DNA of 64,000 nucleotides, from contig JADJEV010000005.1 in NCBI GenBank assembly GCA_016708905.1, forward strand, positions 372,001 through 436,000. The letters are read 5' to 3'. Below are positions 17,479 through 27,307 of this stretch, in pieces. A program made the translations under genes and the position numbers. The stretch is from Candidatus Methylophosphatis roskildensis (lineage in GTDB: Bacteria; Pseudomonadota; Gammaproteobacteria; Burkholderiales; Rhodocyclaceae). The stretch's first letter is position 1; every line of letters starts with the position of its first letter. The notes below the pieces were generated by a model that saw only the letters and a program-made list of their open reading frames with translations, had not been told where the DNA came from and did not search any database.

Positions 17479-18969
17479 ATGTATTTCGAGTATTTCGGAC
17501 TCAACGAAGCGCCCTTTCGCATCACCCCGCACACCGATTTTTTTTTCGCCGGCGCCAATCGCGGCGCGACGCTGGACGCGCTGATCTACGCGATTCTCAA
17601 CGACCAGGGCATCGTGCGGGTGATCGGCGAAGTGGGCAGCGGCAAAACCATGCTCTGTCGCATGCTGGCCGAGTCGCTGCCCGAGCATGTCGATACGATC
17701 TACCTGGCCAATCCGCTGCTGTCGCGCGACGAGATTCTCCACGCCCTGGCCGACGAACTGCAGGTGAGGCTGGAGGCCGAACGCCCCGGCGCGCTGCTCG
17801 GCGCGCTGCAGAACCACCTGATCGAACGCCACGGTGCCGGCCGGCACGTGGTCGCCCTGATCGACGAAGCCCACGCCATGCCGCCCGACACGCTCGAGCA
17901 GATCCGGCTGCTGTCGAACCTCGAGACCAGCCGCGACAAACTGCTGCAGATCGTCCTGTTCGGCCAGCCGGAACTCGACACCATGCTGTCCCGCCCGGAC
18001 ATGCGCCAACTGCGCGATCGCATCACCCACAGCTTCCGCCTCGAGCCGCTGGTGCGTGACGATGTGGCCGAGTACCTGGATTTCCGCATGCGCGCGGCCG
18101 GTTATCGCGGCCCGACGGTCTTCGCGCCCGCCGCGATACGCCGCCTGGCCAGGGCCTCCCACGGCCTGACCCGCCGAATCAACGTCCTGGCCGACAAGTC
18201 GCTGCTGGCGGCCTTCGCCTCGAACAGCCATCAGGTCGCCGCCCGGCACGTCAAGGCGGCGGTTCGCGACACCGACACTCCGTCGGCCGGCCGCGCCGGG
18301 ATAGGTCGCTGGCGCTGGGCGCTCGGTCTGGCGGCGCTGCTGGCGGCCATCGCCGGCGCCGGGCAATGGTGGTGGCTGGCCCATCCGGGCGCCGTGGTGA
18401 GCCGGACCGACGCCGTGCTGGCCACCGCGGATGCACCCCCGGCAACGCCGCCGCCGGCAACGGCCACGCCCGAGCCGGCGGCCAATGCGGAAAAGCCGAC
18501 CCAACTCGCCGCCGCGCCGAGCGTCCCGCTCGCGCCGGCGCGTGAACTCGCCGCCGCCACCAATCCGGCACCGACGGTTCCCGCAGTCGAAGCCGCCGCC
18601 AATGCCGCGGCAGCCGAGGCGGAGCCGCTCGACCCGCTACTGGCACCCCTGGGCAACGCTTTCGCCGATCGGCTCGCCGCCTCGGAACGATGGCGCCGGC
18701 AGACCCCGGCGCAACACTGGTTCATCCAGCTCGCCACTGCCGAAATCGGCGACCCGAGCGGGGTCGGGCGATACCTGTCGCGCGCGGCCAGGCAGGTGGA
18801 CGACGCGAGCCTGCGCGTGTTCGTCGACCGGCGCAGTTCGGGTCTTCGCATCGGCATCATTTACGGCGACTATCCGACGGCAGCGGCAGCGCGCACCGCC
18901 ATGCGATCGATGCCGCCATCGCTGCTCGCCCAGGGCGCCTACGCGAGGCAGCTCGGCTCATTGGACTGA
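17479..18969 (+). CDS. mshM: MSHA biogenesis ATPase MshM (ExeA-like)
   Basis: The 496-residue protein starts MYFEYFGLNEAPFRITP, the typical ExeA/MshM opening, and has a AAA domain with Walker A GEVGSGKT (50-57) and a Walker B-like VVALIDEAHAMP. After a membrane helix at about 277-297 comes an Ala/Pro-rich linker and a C-terminal SPOR-like domain (about 410-496, FIQLATAEIGDPSG to the end), which in other proteins binds peptidoglycan. ExeA-type proteins help insert the secretin through the cell wall, matching the secretin gene that follows. The cytoplasmic ATPase plus periplasmic cell-wall domain layout fits this role. Confidence 0.88.
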   Translation: MYFEYFGLNEAPFRITPHTDFFFAGANRGATLDALIYAILNDQGIVRVIGEVGSGKTMLCRMLAESLPEHVDTIYLANPLLSRDEILHALADELQVRLEAERPGALLGALQNHLIERHGAGRHVVALIDEAHAMPPDTLEQIRLLSNLETSRDKLLQIVLFGQPELDTMLSRPDMRQLRDRITHSFRLEPLVRDDVAEYLDFRMRAAGYRGPTVFAPAAIRRLARASHGLTRRINVLADKSLLAAFASNSHQVAARHVKAAVRDTDTPSAGRAGIGRWRWALGLAALLAAIAGAGQWWWLAHPGAVVSRTDAVLATADAPPATPPPATATPEPAANAEKPTQLAAAPSVPLAPARELAAATNPAPTVPAVEAAANAAAAEAEPLDPLLAPLGNAFADRLAASERWRRQTPAQHWFIQLATAEIGDPSGVGRYLSRAARQVDDASLRVFVDRRSSGLRIGIIYGDYPTAAAARTAMRSMPPSLLAQGAYARQLGSLD

Positions 18970-19008
18970 GCGCCAGCGGACGCCGTATACCTCAATCAAA
19001 TCAATTTC

Positions 19009-19036
19009 TTGTCAGCTAAATTTGATGTGATATGAT
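19009..19036 (+). promoter_or_regulatory. Sigma-70 promoter before mshL
   Basis: TTGTCA (19009-19014) and TATGAT (19031-19036) are separated by 16 bp in an unusually AT-rich patch between mshM and mshL. It would give mshL and downstream genes a second, internal start. The -35 region also contains TGTCA and ATTTGA half-sites loosely like the palindrome upstream of the pilin gene at 33207. Confidence 0.55.
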
Positions 19037-19065
19037 GAAAAAATGAATCATCCGGTTCGACCTTC

Positions 19066-20907
19066 ATGACGAATCAGTCGATACGCGTTTCGCCCGGCCA
19101 CCTGATTGGCTTGCTCGTATTGCTGGCCGGATGCACCACCGCGCCGACACTCGGCCCATCGAACAAGCACATCGGCACCGAACCCGCGAAGCCTGCGGCG
19201 CCGGTCGCAACGATTCCCCAGCCGGTCGATATCCCGGCCGCCCTGCCAAGGCCCAAGGCGGTTCCCCGCCTGGATACCTATTCGGTGGTGGTCAACAACG
19301 TCAAGGTGCAGGAACTGCTGTTCGCGCTCGCGCGCGACGCGAAGATCAACGTCGATGTCCATCCCGGCCTGGACGGCACGATCACCCTGAACGCGATCGA
19401 TCAGACCCTGCCGCAACTGCTGTCGCGAATTGCCCGGCAGGTCGACATGCGCTATGAGATCGACGGCCCCAATCTGATCGTCATGCCCGATTCGCCGTTC
19501 CTGCGGACCTATCGGGTGGACTACGTCAATCTGTCGCGCGACACCACCGGGTCGGTCTCGATCAACACCCAGATCACCTCGGGGGGCAGCGGTTCTTCCT
19601 CGTCCGGCAGCGGCAATGTCGGGATTTCGGCACTCGGCGGCTCGAACAATTCCACCACCGAAGTGCGCAATACCGGCAAGAACCGCTTCTGGGAATCACT
19701 CGAGAAGAACATCAAGGACATCCTGCGCGAGACCGACAAGATCCTGCCCGAAGGATCGAGCGAGACGGTGATCGAGAACGAGGATCTGCAAACCACCACC
19801 GGCTCCGGCGCGCAGACGGGTAGCAAGACGACACGCCGGCAAAGCGCGCCGGCATCGCTCGCCGGCAGTCCAAGCGCGGCGACCCTGCAGACCACCGGCA
19901 CGCAGATCGTCAGAAGGACCACCTTTCGCGAAGCCGCCTCGGTCATCGTCAATCCGGAATCCGGCATCGTCACCGTGCGCGCCACCGCGCGCCAGCACGA
20001 GAAGGTGCAGGAGTTCATCGACCTGGTGATGACCAGCGCGAAGCGGCAGGTACTGATCGAAGCGACCATCGCCGAAGTGACTCTCGGCACCGGTTATCAG
20101 CAGGGCATCGACTGGTCGCGGCTGCGCCCAGACGGCAGCGGCTTCGGTGTCTCGCCGGCGCAACTGGGCGCCAATCCGACCTCCAACATCACGCCCTTCG
20201 TGCTCAACTACTCGACCGCCGGCAAGACGCTCAACGTCCTGTCGACGATCAATCTGCTCGAGCGCTTCGGCACGGTCAAGGTTCTATCGAGCCCCAAGCT
20301 GTCGGTCCTCAACAACCAGACCGCGTTGCTCAAGGTGGTCGACAACATCGTCTATTTCGAGGTCAAGGCCGACACCACCACCACGGCCAACGTCGGCACC
20401 ACAACGGCATTCACCACCACACCGCGATCGGTTTCGGTCGGCCTGGTGATGAGTGTCACCCCGCAGATCAGCGAGAACGACAACATCGTGCTCAACGTGC
20501 GGCCGACGATCTCGCGGGTGACCGCGCTGGCGCGCGATCCCAATCCGAGCATTCCGGCCAATATTCCGAACAACGTGCCGCAGATCCAGACCCGCGAACT
20601 CGAATCGGTGCTGCGGGTGTCCAACGGCGACATCGCGGTGCTCGGCGGCCTGATGGAGGACCGCGTCGACTACAAGACGGGCCGCGTGCCGATACTCGGC
20701 GCGGTGCCCCTGCTGGGCGAGGCATTGACGTCGCGCGACAACGCCGTGCAGAAGACCGAACTGGTCATCTTCCTGCGCCCGATCGTGATCCGCGATGCCA
20801 GCCTCGAAGGCGACTACCGCAGCTATCGCGACCGGCTGCCCACCGCCGACTACTTCCGCGACAATCCCAATCCGCCGTTGCCGCAGTGGGAACTCGGCAC
20901 GAGATGA
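19066..20907 (+). CDS. mshL: MSHA-type pilus secretin MshL
   Basis: The 613-residue precursor is a lipoprotein (lipobox LLAGC near residue 21) that forms the outer-membrane channel for the pilus. It has an N-terminal secretin domain (about 65-135, NNVKVQELLFALARDAKIN), a Gly/Ser-rich stretch (about 170-190), an N-type domain (VQEFIDLVMTSAKRQVLIEA) and the C-terminal secretin barrel with VPILGAVPLLGEAL and TELVIFLRPIVI. Poorly conserved insertions around residues 215-290 separate the domains. It lies between mshM and mshN, the standard order in MSHA loci. The start is ATG at 19066. Confidence 0.94.
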   Translation: MTNQSIRVSPGHLIGLLVLLAGCTTAPTLGPSNKHIGTEPAKPAAPVATIPQPVDIPAALPRPKAVPRLDTYSVVVNNVKVQELLFALARDAKINVDVHPGLDGTITLNAIDQTLPQLLSRIARQVDMRYEIDGPNLIVMPDSPFLRTYRVDYVNLSRDTTGSVSINTQITSGGSGSSSSGSGNVGISALGGSNNSTTEVRNTGKNRFWESLEKNIKDILRETDKILPEGSSETVIENEDLQTTTGSGAQTGSKTTRRQSAPASLAGSPSAATLQTTGTQIVRRTTFREAASVIVNPESGIVTVRATARQHEKVQEFIDLVMTSAKRQVLIEATIAEVTLGTGYQQGIDWSRLRPDGSGFGVSPAQLGANPTSNITPFVLNYSTAGKTLNVLSTINLLERFGTVKVLSSPKLSVLNNQTALLKVVDNIVYFEVKADTTTTANVGTTTAFTTTPRSVSVGLVMSVTPQISENDNIVLNVRPTISRVTALARDPNPSIPANIPNNVPQIQTRELESVLRVSNGDIAVLGGLMEDRVDYKTGRVPILGAVPLLGEALTSRDNAVQKTELVIFLRPIVIRDASLEGDYRSYRDRLPTADYFRDNPNPPLPQWELGTR

Positions 20908-20944
20908 TCGGCTGGCCGAGGCGACCGAACACGGGGGCGACGCG

Positions 20945-22210
20945 ATGAGCCTCCTGATGGACGCCCTGAAGAAGGCGGAAGCCGCCAAGCGCCAGGCGGC
21001 GCAAGCCGAGCGCGCCGCTGCTTCGGACAGCCCGCCGGATCAGGCCAACGAGCCCGCCAATGCGCTGCCCGAACTGCCGCATGAGCTGTCGCTGCTCGAT
21101 GATCAGTTCGCCGCATCCCCTGGCGCTGCCGTCGCCCGCGGCGGCACCAGCCCTGCAGCCGGCGTCAGCGACGCGCAGCGCGATCGCGCAGCCGCGCACA
21201 ACCTGTTCGCGGCCAAGCGCAGCGCGTCACGCGCGCCCTTCTGGATCGGCCTCACTACATCGACCATGGCGGCTGTGGCCGCGATCGGCTTCTGGTTCTG
21301 GTGGCAGCTCAAGCCGCCGGCCGGCGCGCTGCAGGCCGGCCCGGCGCTGGCGCAACTGTCGGCGACCCCGGCACCCGCCGCCATGTCGGCGCTGACCCCG
21401 CAGACGGGCGCGCAGCAGGCGCCGGTCGCCGATGCCGCCCCATCCGCCCCAATTGTCGACGCCGAACCGGCAGCGGCCACGCGTGCGCCGGACAGTCAGC
21501 GACGCGTCGTCTCCCGGCCTCGACCGCCCGCGATGCGGGCCGCCGATCCGGCGCGCGCCGGAAGCTTTGCCACCCCGCCGCCAGCGCCCGAGGTGCAAGC
21601 GCCGACCGGGCCACGGGTGCGCCGCGCGGCCCCGCCGCGCGAGCAGATCGTTCCGGCGGTCGCCCGAGGCTACGCCGCCTACTCGGCCGGCGATCTGGAA
21701 AGTGCCAAGCGGTACTACGAAGAAGCGCTGCGCGCCGACCCGCGCTCGCTCGACGCGCTCAACGGCATGACGGCGATCGCATTGCGCGCCGGACGCGGCG
21801 ATCTGGCCGAGACCTATCTGGCGCGCGCGCTCGAAGTCGACCCGCATGATCCCTACGCGCTGTCCTCGCTCGCCGCGTTCAAGGGCCGGAGCGACCCGCA
21901 GACCGCCGAGCGGCGGCTGCGCGGCCTGATCGCGGCCACACCCGATTCGCCGGCCGCGAACTTCAGCCTGGGCAATCTGTATGCGCGCGATGGCCGCTGG
22001 GGCGAAGCGCAGCAGGCCTACTTCCGCGCGTTTGCGGCCGAGCCGGAGAATCCCGACTATCAGTTCAATCTGGCGGTCAGCCTCGACCACATTCGCCAGT
22101 CCAGGCTGGCCCTGCAGTATTACCAGAGCGCCCTTGCCGCGGCCCGCCCGGGGGCCTTCGACCGCGAACGAGCGGCCATCCGCGTCCGTGACCTGCAGCA
22201 GGTTCAGTGA
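20945..22210 (+). CDS. mshN: TPR-repeat pilus assembly protein MshN-like
   Basis: The 421-residue protein begins MSLLMDALKKAEAAKRQ, a conserved opening of this family. It has a membrane helix at about 99-121 (PFWIGLTTSTMAAVAAIGFWFWW), an Ala/Pro-rich periplasmic linker, and tetratricopeptide repeats from about residue 240 to the end (VARGYAAYSAGDLESAKRYYEEALRADP and similar units). It probably scaffolds the pilus assembly complex between inner membrane and secretin. The start is ATG at 20945, 37 bp after mshL. Confidence 0.85.
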   Translation: MSLLMDALKKAEAAKRQAAQAERAAASDSPPDQANEPANALPELPHELSLLDDQFAASPGAAVARGGTSPAAGVSDAQRDRAAAHNLFAAKRSASRAPFWIGLTTSTMAAVAAIGFWFWWQLKPPAGALQAGPALAQLSATPAPAAMSALTPQTGAQQAPVADAAPSAPIVDAEPAAATRAPDSQRRVVSRPRPPAMRAADPARAGSFATPPPAPEVQAPTGPRVRRAAPPREQIVPAVARGYAAYSAGDLESAKRYYEEALRADPRSLDALNGMTAIALRAGRGDLAETYLARALEVDPHDPYALSSLAAFKGRSDPQTAERRLRGLIAATPDSPAANFSLGNLYARDGRWGEAQQAYFRAFAAEPENPDYQFNLAVSLDHIRQSRLALQYYQSALAAARPGAFDRERAAIRVRDLQQVQ

Positions 22211-22235
22211 CCTGGCCCGGTTTCCGTCTCCGCGC

Positions 22236-23948
22236 ATGAACGCCCGCTCGACGCCGAATCGCAAGCCCCTCGGACAGGTGCTGATCGCCCAGGGGGTGAT
22301 CAGCGAAGACCAGTTGCGCATCGCGCTGCTCGAACAGGGCAAGTCGAGCCTGCCGATCGGCCGCCTGCTGGTGGTTCTGGGTTTCGTTTCCGAAGCGACA
22401 CTGCGCGAAGCGTTGTCGCAGACCCTGGGCAAGCAGAGCGTCGATATCGCGAACGTGATTCCCGACCCGCAGGCACTGCAACTGGTGCCGCGCGATCTGG
22501 CCAAGCGCCTGCGCCTGCTGCCGCTGAACTTCGATGCCGGCATGCGGCGCCTGCAGGTCGCGCTGGTCGACGTGAGCGACATCGTCGCGCTGGACAAGCT
22601 GCGCGGCGCGCTGCCCGAGGACATCGAGGTCGATACCGTGTTCGCCGGCGAGTCGGAGATCGCGCGGGCAATCGACCAGCATTACGGCCACGAGCTGTCG
22701 ATCGACGGCATCCTGACCGAGATCGAGACCGGCGAAGTCGACTACCGCGGCCTGGCCGCGCTGACCGACGAATACTCGCAGCCGGTGGTGCGCCTGATCG
22801 ACGCCCTGCTCGGCGACGCGGTCAGGCGCGACGCCTCGGACATCCACTTCGAGCCGGAAGGCAGTTTCCTGCGCATCCGCTACCGCATCGACGGCTTGCT
22901 GCGCCAGATTCGCGCCCTGCACAAGAGCTACTGGCCGGCGATGGCGGTGCGCATCAAGGTGATGGCCAATCTCAACATCGCCGAAACCCGCGCACCCCAG
23001 GACGGCCGCATATCGCTCAACATCAGCGGGCGGGCGGTGGATTTCCGGGTCGCCGCGCAACCGACGATACACGGCGAGAACATCGTGCTGCGCATCCTCG
23101 ACCGGCAGAAGGGCATCGTCGCGCTCGACGATCTCGGCCTGTCGGAGCACCAGCTCGACATACTGAAACTGATGATCGCGCGACCGGAAGGCATCATCCT
23201 GGTCACCGGCCCGACCGGCAGCGGCAAGACCACCACGCTGTACTCGATCCTCAATCACATCAGTCACGAGGGCATCAACATCATGACCCTCGAGGATCCG
23301 GTCGAGTATCCGATGGCGATGATTCGCCAGACCTCGGTGGCCGACGCATCGAAGCTCGACTTCGCCAACGGCGTGCGCTCGATGATGCGGCAGGATCCCG
23401 ACGTCATCCTGGTCGGCGAGATCCGCGATTCCGACACTGCCGAGATGGCCTTTCGCGCCGCCATGACCGGGCATCAGGTGTACACCACCTTGCACACCAA
23501 CTCGGCGATCGGCGTCATTCCGCGCCTGCTCGACATCGGCATCCTGCCCGACATCATGGCTGGCAACATCATCGGGGTAGTGGCGCAGCGGCTGTTGCGC
23601 CGGCTTTGTCCGCACTGTCGCGAGCCCTATGTCGCCGACACCGTCGAGACGCGCCTGATCGGGATCTCGACCGAGCGCCCGGAGCAGACCCTCTATCGCG
23701 CCGTCGGCTGCGATCGTTGCGACTATCAGGGCTATCGCGGCCGGCTGGCGGTGATGGAACTGATGCGCATGGACGCCGACCTCGACGAGCTGATCGCGCG
23801 CCGTGCGACCTTCCGCGAGATCCGCAACGCCGCCCGCGCCAAGGGCTTTCGCGCGCTCGCCGAGGACGGCATGCGCCGCGTCGTCGAGGGCGTCACTTCG
23901 CTCGACGAAATCGGGCGCGTGATCGACCTCACCGAGCGGATGGCCTGA
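22236..23948 (+). CDS. mshE: MSHA pilus assembly ATPase MshE (GspE/PilB family)
   Basis: MshE powers pilus extension from the cytoplasmic side. The 570-residue protein has an N-terminal MshEN domain (about 5-150, LGQVLIAQGVISEDQL); in Vibrio MshE this domain binds c-di-GMP. The ATPase core has Walker A GPTGSGKTTT (near 325), the Asp box ITLEDPVEY-like MTLEDPVEYP, Walker B VILVGEIRDSDTAE and the His box TTLHTNSA. A zinc-binding tetracysteine module follows (CPHC and CDRC). The start is ATG at 22236. Because two c-di-GMP-turnover genes lie nearby, second-messenger control of this pilus is plausible but not shown. Confidence 0.94.
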   Translation: MNARSTPNRKPLGQVLIAQGVISEDQLRIALLEQGKSSLPIGRLLVVLGFVSEATLREALSQTLGKQSVDIANVIPDPQALQLVPRDLAKRLRLLPLNFDAGMRRLQVALVDVSDIVALDKLRGALPEDIEVDTVFAGESEIARAIDQHYGHELSIDGILTEIETGEVDYRGLAALTDEYSQPVVRLIDALLGDAVRRDASDIHFEPEGSFLRIRYRIDGLLRQIRALHKSYWPAMAVRIKVMANLNIAETRAPQDGRISLNISGRAVDFRVAAQPTIHGENIVLRILDRQKGIVALDDLGLSEHQLDILKLMIARPEGIILVTGPTGSGKTTTLYSILNHISHEGINIMTLEDPVEYPMAMIRQTSVADASKLDFANGVRSMMRQDPDVILVGEIRDSDTAEMAFRAAMTGHQVYTTLHTNSAIGVIPRLLDIGILPDIMAGNIIGVVAQRLLRRLCPHCREPYVADTVETRLIGISTERPEQTLYRAVGCDRCDYQGYRGRLAVMELMRMDADLDELIARRATFREIRNAARAKGFRALAEDGMRRVVEGVTSLDEIGRVIDLTERMA

Positions 23949-25150
23949 TGCCGGTCTTTGCCTACAAGGCGATGAACGCCGGCGGGCGTACCGTGCGCGG
24001 CGAACTGGACGCCATCAATCTGGTCGATCTCGAAATGCGCTTGAAGCGCATGGATCTCGACTTCATCAATGGCCGAACCATCAAGCGGGGCGGCGTGTTC
24101 CAGGGCGCGCCGATCGGGCGGCGCGACCTGATCAACTTGTGCTTCCACATGGAGCAGCTCACCCGCTCCGGCGTGCCGATACTCGACGCCCTGTCGGATC
24201 TGCGCGACAGCACCGAGCAGCCGCGCCTGCGCGGGATCATCGCCAGCGTGATCGAGAGCATCGAGGGCGGGCGCACCCTGTCGCAGGCCATGAGCGAACA
24301 TCCGAAGGTCTTCGATACCGTGTTCTGCAGCCTGATCCGCGCCGGCGAGAGCACCGGCAACCTGCCCGACGTGCTGCTCAACATCAGCGAATCGCTCAAG
24401 CGCGAAGACGAGCTGTCGGCCCACACCAAGAAGCTGGTCATCTATCCGGCCATCGTGACGGTGCTGATCCTCGCGGCGCTCGGCGTGTCGATGGTGTTCG
24501 TGGTGCCCGAGCTGGCCAAGCTGTTCCAGAGTTTCGGCCGCCAGTTGCCGCTGCATACGCGCATCCTGATCGCGATATCGAACTTCGTCATCCGCTTCTG
24601 GCCGTGGATACTTCTGACCCTTGCATCTGCCGTCATCCTGATCGTTGCGGCCGTCAGCACCCAACCGGCGGCCAGCTACAAGTTCGATGAACTCAAGCTC
24701 AAACTTCCGCTGTTCGGTTCGATCCTGCGCAAGATCATCCTCGCCCGTTTCGCCAGCACTTTTGCCATGATGTACTCGTCCGGCATCGGGATCATCGACG
24801 CCATCCGCGCCTCGGAGGACATCGCCGGCAATGCCGTGCTGCGCGAAGGCCTGCACCGCGTCGGCAACCTGATCTCCGAGGGGCAGAACGTGTCCACCGC
24901 ATTCCAGAACACCGGCCTGTTCCCGCCGCTGGTCGTGCGCATGCTGCGTGTCGGCGAAAATACCGGTGCGCTCGACAAGGCGATGATGAACGTTACCTAC
25001 TTCTACAATCGCGATGTGCGCGAATCGATCGAACAGGCTTACGCCGTCGCACCATCGGCGCTGACAGTCGTGCTCGGCGGCCTGCTGCTATTCGTGATGC
25101 TGTCTGTACTTGGCCCGGTTTACGACATCATCACCACGATGAAGACCTGA
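23948..25150 (+). CDS. mshG: Pilus platform protein MshG (GspF/PilC family)
   Basis: MshG is the inner-membrane platform that couples the ATPase to pilin assembly. The 400-residue protein has two GspF domains (about 70-190 and 275-395) and three membrane segments (about 170-190, 218-240, 375-395). Family features are LCFHMEQLTRSGVPILDAL and LARFASTFAMMYSSGIGIIDAIR. The ATG at 23948 overlaps the mshE stop by one base (TGATG). Confidence 0.94.
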   Translation: MPVFAYKAMNAGGRTVRGELDAINLVDLEMRLKRMDLDFINGRTIKRGGVFQGAPIGRRDLINLCFHMEQLTRSGVPILDALSDLRDSTEQPRLRGIIASVIESIEGGRTLSQAMSEHPKVFDTVFCSLIRAGESTGNLPDVLLNISESLKREDELSAHTKKLVIYPAIVTVLILAALGVSMVFVVPELAKLFQSFGRQLPLHTRILIAISNFVIRFWPWILLTLASAVILIVAAVSTQPAASYKFDELKLKLPLFGSILRKIILARFASTFAMMYSSGIGIIDAIRASEDIAGNAVLREGLHRVGNLISEGQNVSTAFQNTGLFPPLVVRMLRVGENTGALDKAMMNVTYFYNRDVRESIEQAYAVAPSALTVVLGGLLLFVMLSVLGPVYDIITTMKT

Positions 25151-25151
25151 C

Positions 25152-26693
25152 ATGGCCCAGCAGCGCATACTCCTGATCGATTCGGCGCAGATCGAGGCCT
25201 GGCACGCGCACGCCGGCCGGCTGACCGGCGAAGGCCACTTCCCCGCCAACGACGAGGGGCATGCGGCGTTCGGGCGCTACGTCGCGGCGAACCGCGCAAG
25301 CCGGTTCTATCTGCTGGCCGACGTGGTCGAGGAGGGCTTCCAGTACGAAAGCATGCCCGCGGTCTCCGGCGGCGATAGGCAGGCGCTGATCTCGCGCCGG
25401 CTGGCGCAGTACTTCTACGGCTCGCCGCTGACCGCCGCGCTGTCACTCGGTCGCGAGACCACCGGCCGGCGCGACGAACGAATGCTGTTCGCCGCGCTGA
25501 CGCGCCCGGCCCTGTTCGAGCCCTGGCTGGCGATCCTGCGCGAGGCCGAGGCCCAGATCGCCGGCCTGTGGTCGGCACCCCTGCTCGCCCCTGCTGTGCT
25601 CGAGCGCATCGCGCCGCAACTCAAGCGCGCCCTGCTGGTCAGCGTTGGCCGCGGCGGCATCCGGCAGACGCTGGTCGAAGCCGGCAAGCTGCGCTTCTCG
25701 CGCCTGGCGCCGCAGGCCGGTTCGTCGGCGAGCGACCTGGCGGCCGCCTGCGAAGCCGAGTCGGCGAAGATCCACCAGTACCTGATCGGCCAGCGCATCA
25801 TCCCGCGCGGCGGCGTGCTGCCGGCGCTGGTGCTGGTTCCGCCGGAGCACCTGCAAGCTGTCGGGCAACACCTGCGCAGCACCGACGAACTCGAGTTCGT
25901 GGCGACCGACCTCGCGCAGGCGGCCCGCGCAATCGGCCTGCGCGATGCCCCGGCAGACTCTGGCGCGGCCGCGCTGTTCGCGCACACCCTGCTGCGCAAT
26001 CCGCCCCGGGCGCAGTTCGCCCCCGCCGAGGATCTGCGCTTCCATCGCCTGGGCCGCGCGCGGATGGCGCTGCTGGCGCTCGGCGCGGCCGCGATGATCG
26101 GCTGCCTGGCGGTCGCGGCACGCCAGACACTCGAGGCCATGACGGTGCGCAACCAGACCGAACTGACGGTCTTCCAGACCCAGTCCGATCTGGCCCGCTA
26201 CCAAGGCCTGCTGGCTGCCCTGCCGCCGCTGCCTGCTCGCGCCGACGCGCTGCGTGGCGTGATCGGCCGCTATCGCACGCTGGAAGCATCGAGCGCCTCG
26301 CCGCTCGCGCTGTACCGCGACATCAGCCGGGGGCTCGAAGTCGCGCCGCAGGTCCAACTCGACCGCATCGACTGGTCGCTCGCCGACAATGCGGATGCCG
26401 CGATCGAATCGGGCGCCCGGCAGACCTCCGCCCAGGCCGCGGGCACCAATGCATCACGGTTCGCCGTGGCGGTCATCGCCGGGCATCTCGAGCTGCCGGC
26501 TGACGCCGATCCACGCGCCCAGCTCGAAGCCGTCAATGGCTTCGCTGCGGAACTGCGCAAGAACGGCGAGCTCGTCGTCAGCGTATTGCGCATGCCGGTC
26601 GACATCGAATCGCAGCGCGCCCTGCGCAGCGACAGCGGGACGCGCAGCGACGTGCCGCGCTTCAGCCTGCGCTTGGCGAGGAAGATAGGATGA
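25152..26693 (+). CDS. Pilus assembly protein, MshI-like (PilM/PilN-type fusion)
   Basis: The 513-residue protein has a cytoplasmic N-terminal region (1-300) with an actin-like/GspL-type layout (RILLIDSAQIEAW and LLVSVGRGGIRQTLVEAGKL), one membrane helix (about 309-330, MALLALGAAAMIGCLAVAAR), and a periplasmic coiled C-terminal part with TEEL-like helices and a ferredoxin-like end (FAVAVIAGHLELP). This is the architecture of GspL or a PilM-PilN fusion. It follows mshG by one base. The assignment is by architecture and position. Confidence 0.72.
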   Translation: MAQQRILLIDSAQIEAWHAHAGRLTGEGHFPANDEGHAAFGRYVAANRASRFYLLADVVEEGFQYESMPAVSGGDRQALISRRLAQYFYGSPLTAALSLGRETTGRRDERMLFAALTRPALFEPWLAILREAEAQIAGLWSAPLLAPAVLERIAPQLKRALLVSVGRGGIRQTLVEAGKLRFSRLAPQAGSSASDLAAACEAESAKIHQYLIGQRIIPRGGVLPALVLVPPEHLQAVGQHLRSTDELEFVATDLAQAARAIGLRDAPADSGAAALFAHTLLRNPPRAQFAPAEDLRFHRLGRARMALLALGAAAMIGCLAVAARQTLEAMTVRNQTELTVFQTQSDLARYQGLLAALPPLPARADALRGVIGRYRTLEASSASPLALYRDISRGLEVAPQVQLDRIDWSLADNADAAIESGARQTSAQAAGTNASRFAVAVIAGHLELPADADPRAQLEAVNGFAAELRKNGELVVSVLRMPVDIESQRALRSDSGTRSDVPRFSLRLARKIG

Positions 26694-27307
26694 GCGCGGA
26701 CCTTGTTTTCCGCCACATCCGCTGGGCGCTGCTGGCCATGCTGCTGATGGTCGCCGCCGGCGCCGGCGCCGTTTATTACGCCGACCAGTTCCATGCCCGG
26801 ACGCTCGCCACCCAGGCCAGCGCCAGAGCGGCGCAGGTCGAGGCGCAGAACAAGCTCGCCCGCGCCCGCGACGAGGAGCAGGAACTGCGCGCCACCACTG
26901 CCCGCTTCAACGAGCTGGCGCAGCGTGGTGTGATCGGCGACGAGGCGCGGCTCGACTGGGTCGATCTGATCCGCCGCATTCGCGAAGCGCGCAAGCTCTA
27001 CGAGTTGCAGTACGAGATCGCCCCGCAGCAGCCGCTGGATGCGGGCACCGCGGGCAGCCCCTATCGCTTCATGCAGAGCCCGATGCGCCTGACGATGCAG
27101 CTTCTGCACGAAGAAGACCTGACCGGTTTTCTCGATGATCTCGCGGCCCAGGCACCCGCCTATCTGCGCACGCGCCGCTGTGCGGTCGATCGCCTGCCCC
27201 AGCCGGCCGAGCCGCCGGCGGGCGCTGCGCCGCAGTTGCGGGCCGAGTGCGAACTCGACTGGATCACCATACATAAGGCCGCACCTGCCAGCGGAGCCGA
27301 ATCGTGA
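26690..27307 (+). CDS. Pilus assembly protein, MshJ/PilO-like
   Basis: The 205-residue protein has a short cytoplasmic tail, one membrane helix (about 12-30), a periplasmic coiled coil (about 35-80) and a small C-terminal domain with MRLTMQLLHEEDLTGFLDDL, the pattern of PilO/GspM-type subunits that pair with PilN/GspL. Its ATG overlaps the preceding gene by four bases, so the two partners are probably made in equal amounts. Confidence 0.7.
   Translation: MSADLVFRHIRWALLAMLLMVAAGAGAVYYADQFHARTLATQASARAAQVEAQNKLARARDEEQELRATTARFNELAQRGVIGDEARLDWVDLIRRIREARKLYELQYEIAPQQPLDAGTAGSPYRFMQSPMRLTMQLLHEEDLTGFLDDLAAQAPAYLRTRRCAVDRLPQPAEPPAGAAPQLRAECELDWITIHKAAPASGAES

Noticed and set aside
18990..19065. 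CRISPR-like or phage attachment site in the AT-rich patch before mshL
   Set aside because: No repeat-spacer pattern, tRNA or integrase is near; the AT-richness is explained by a promoter.
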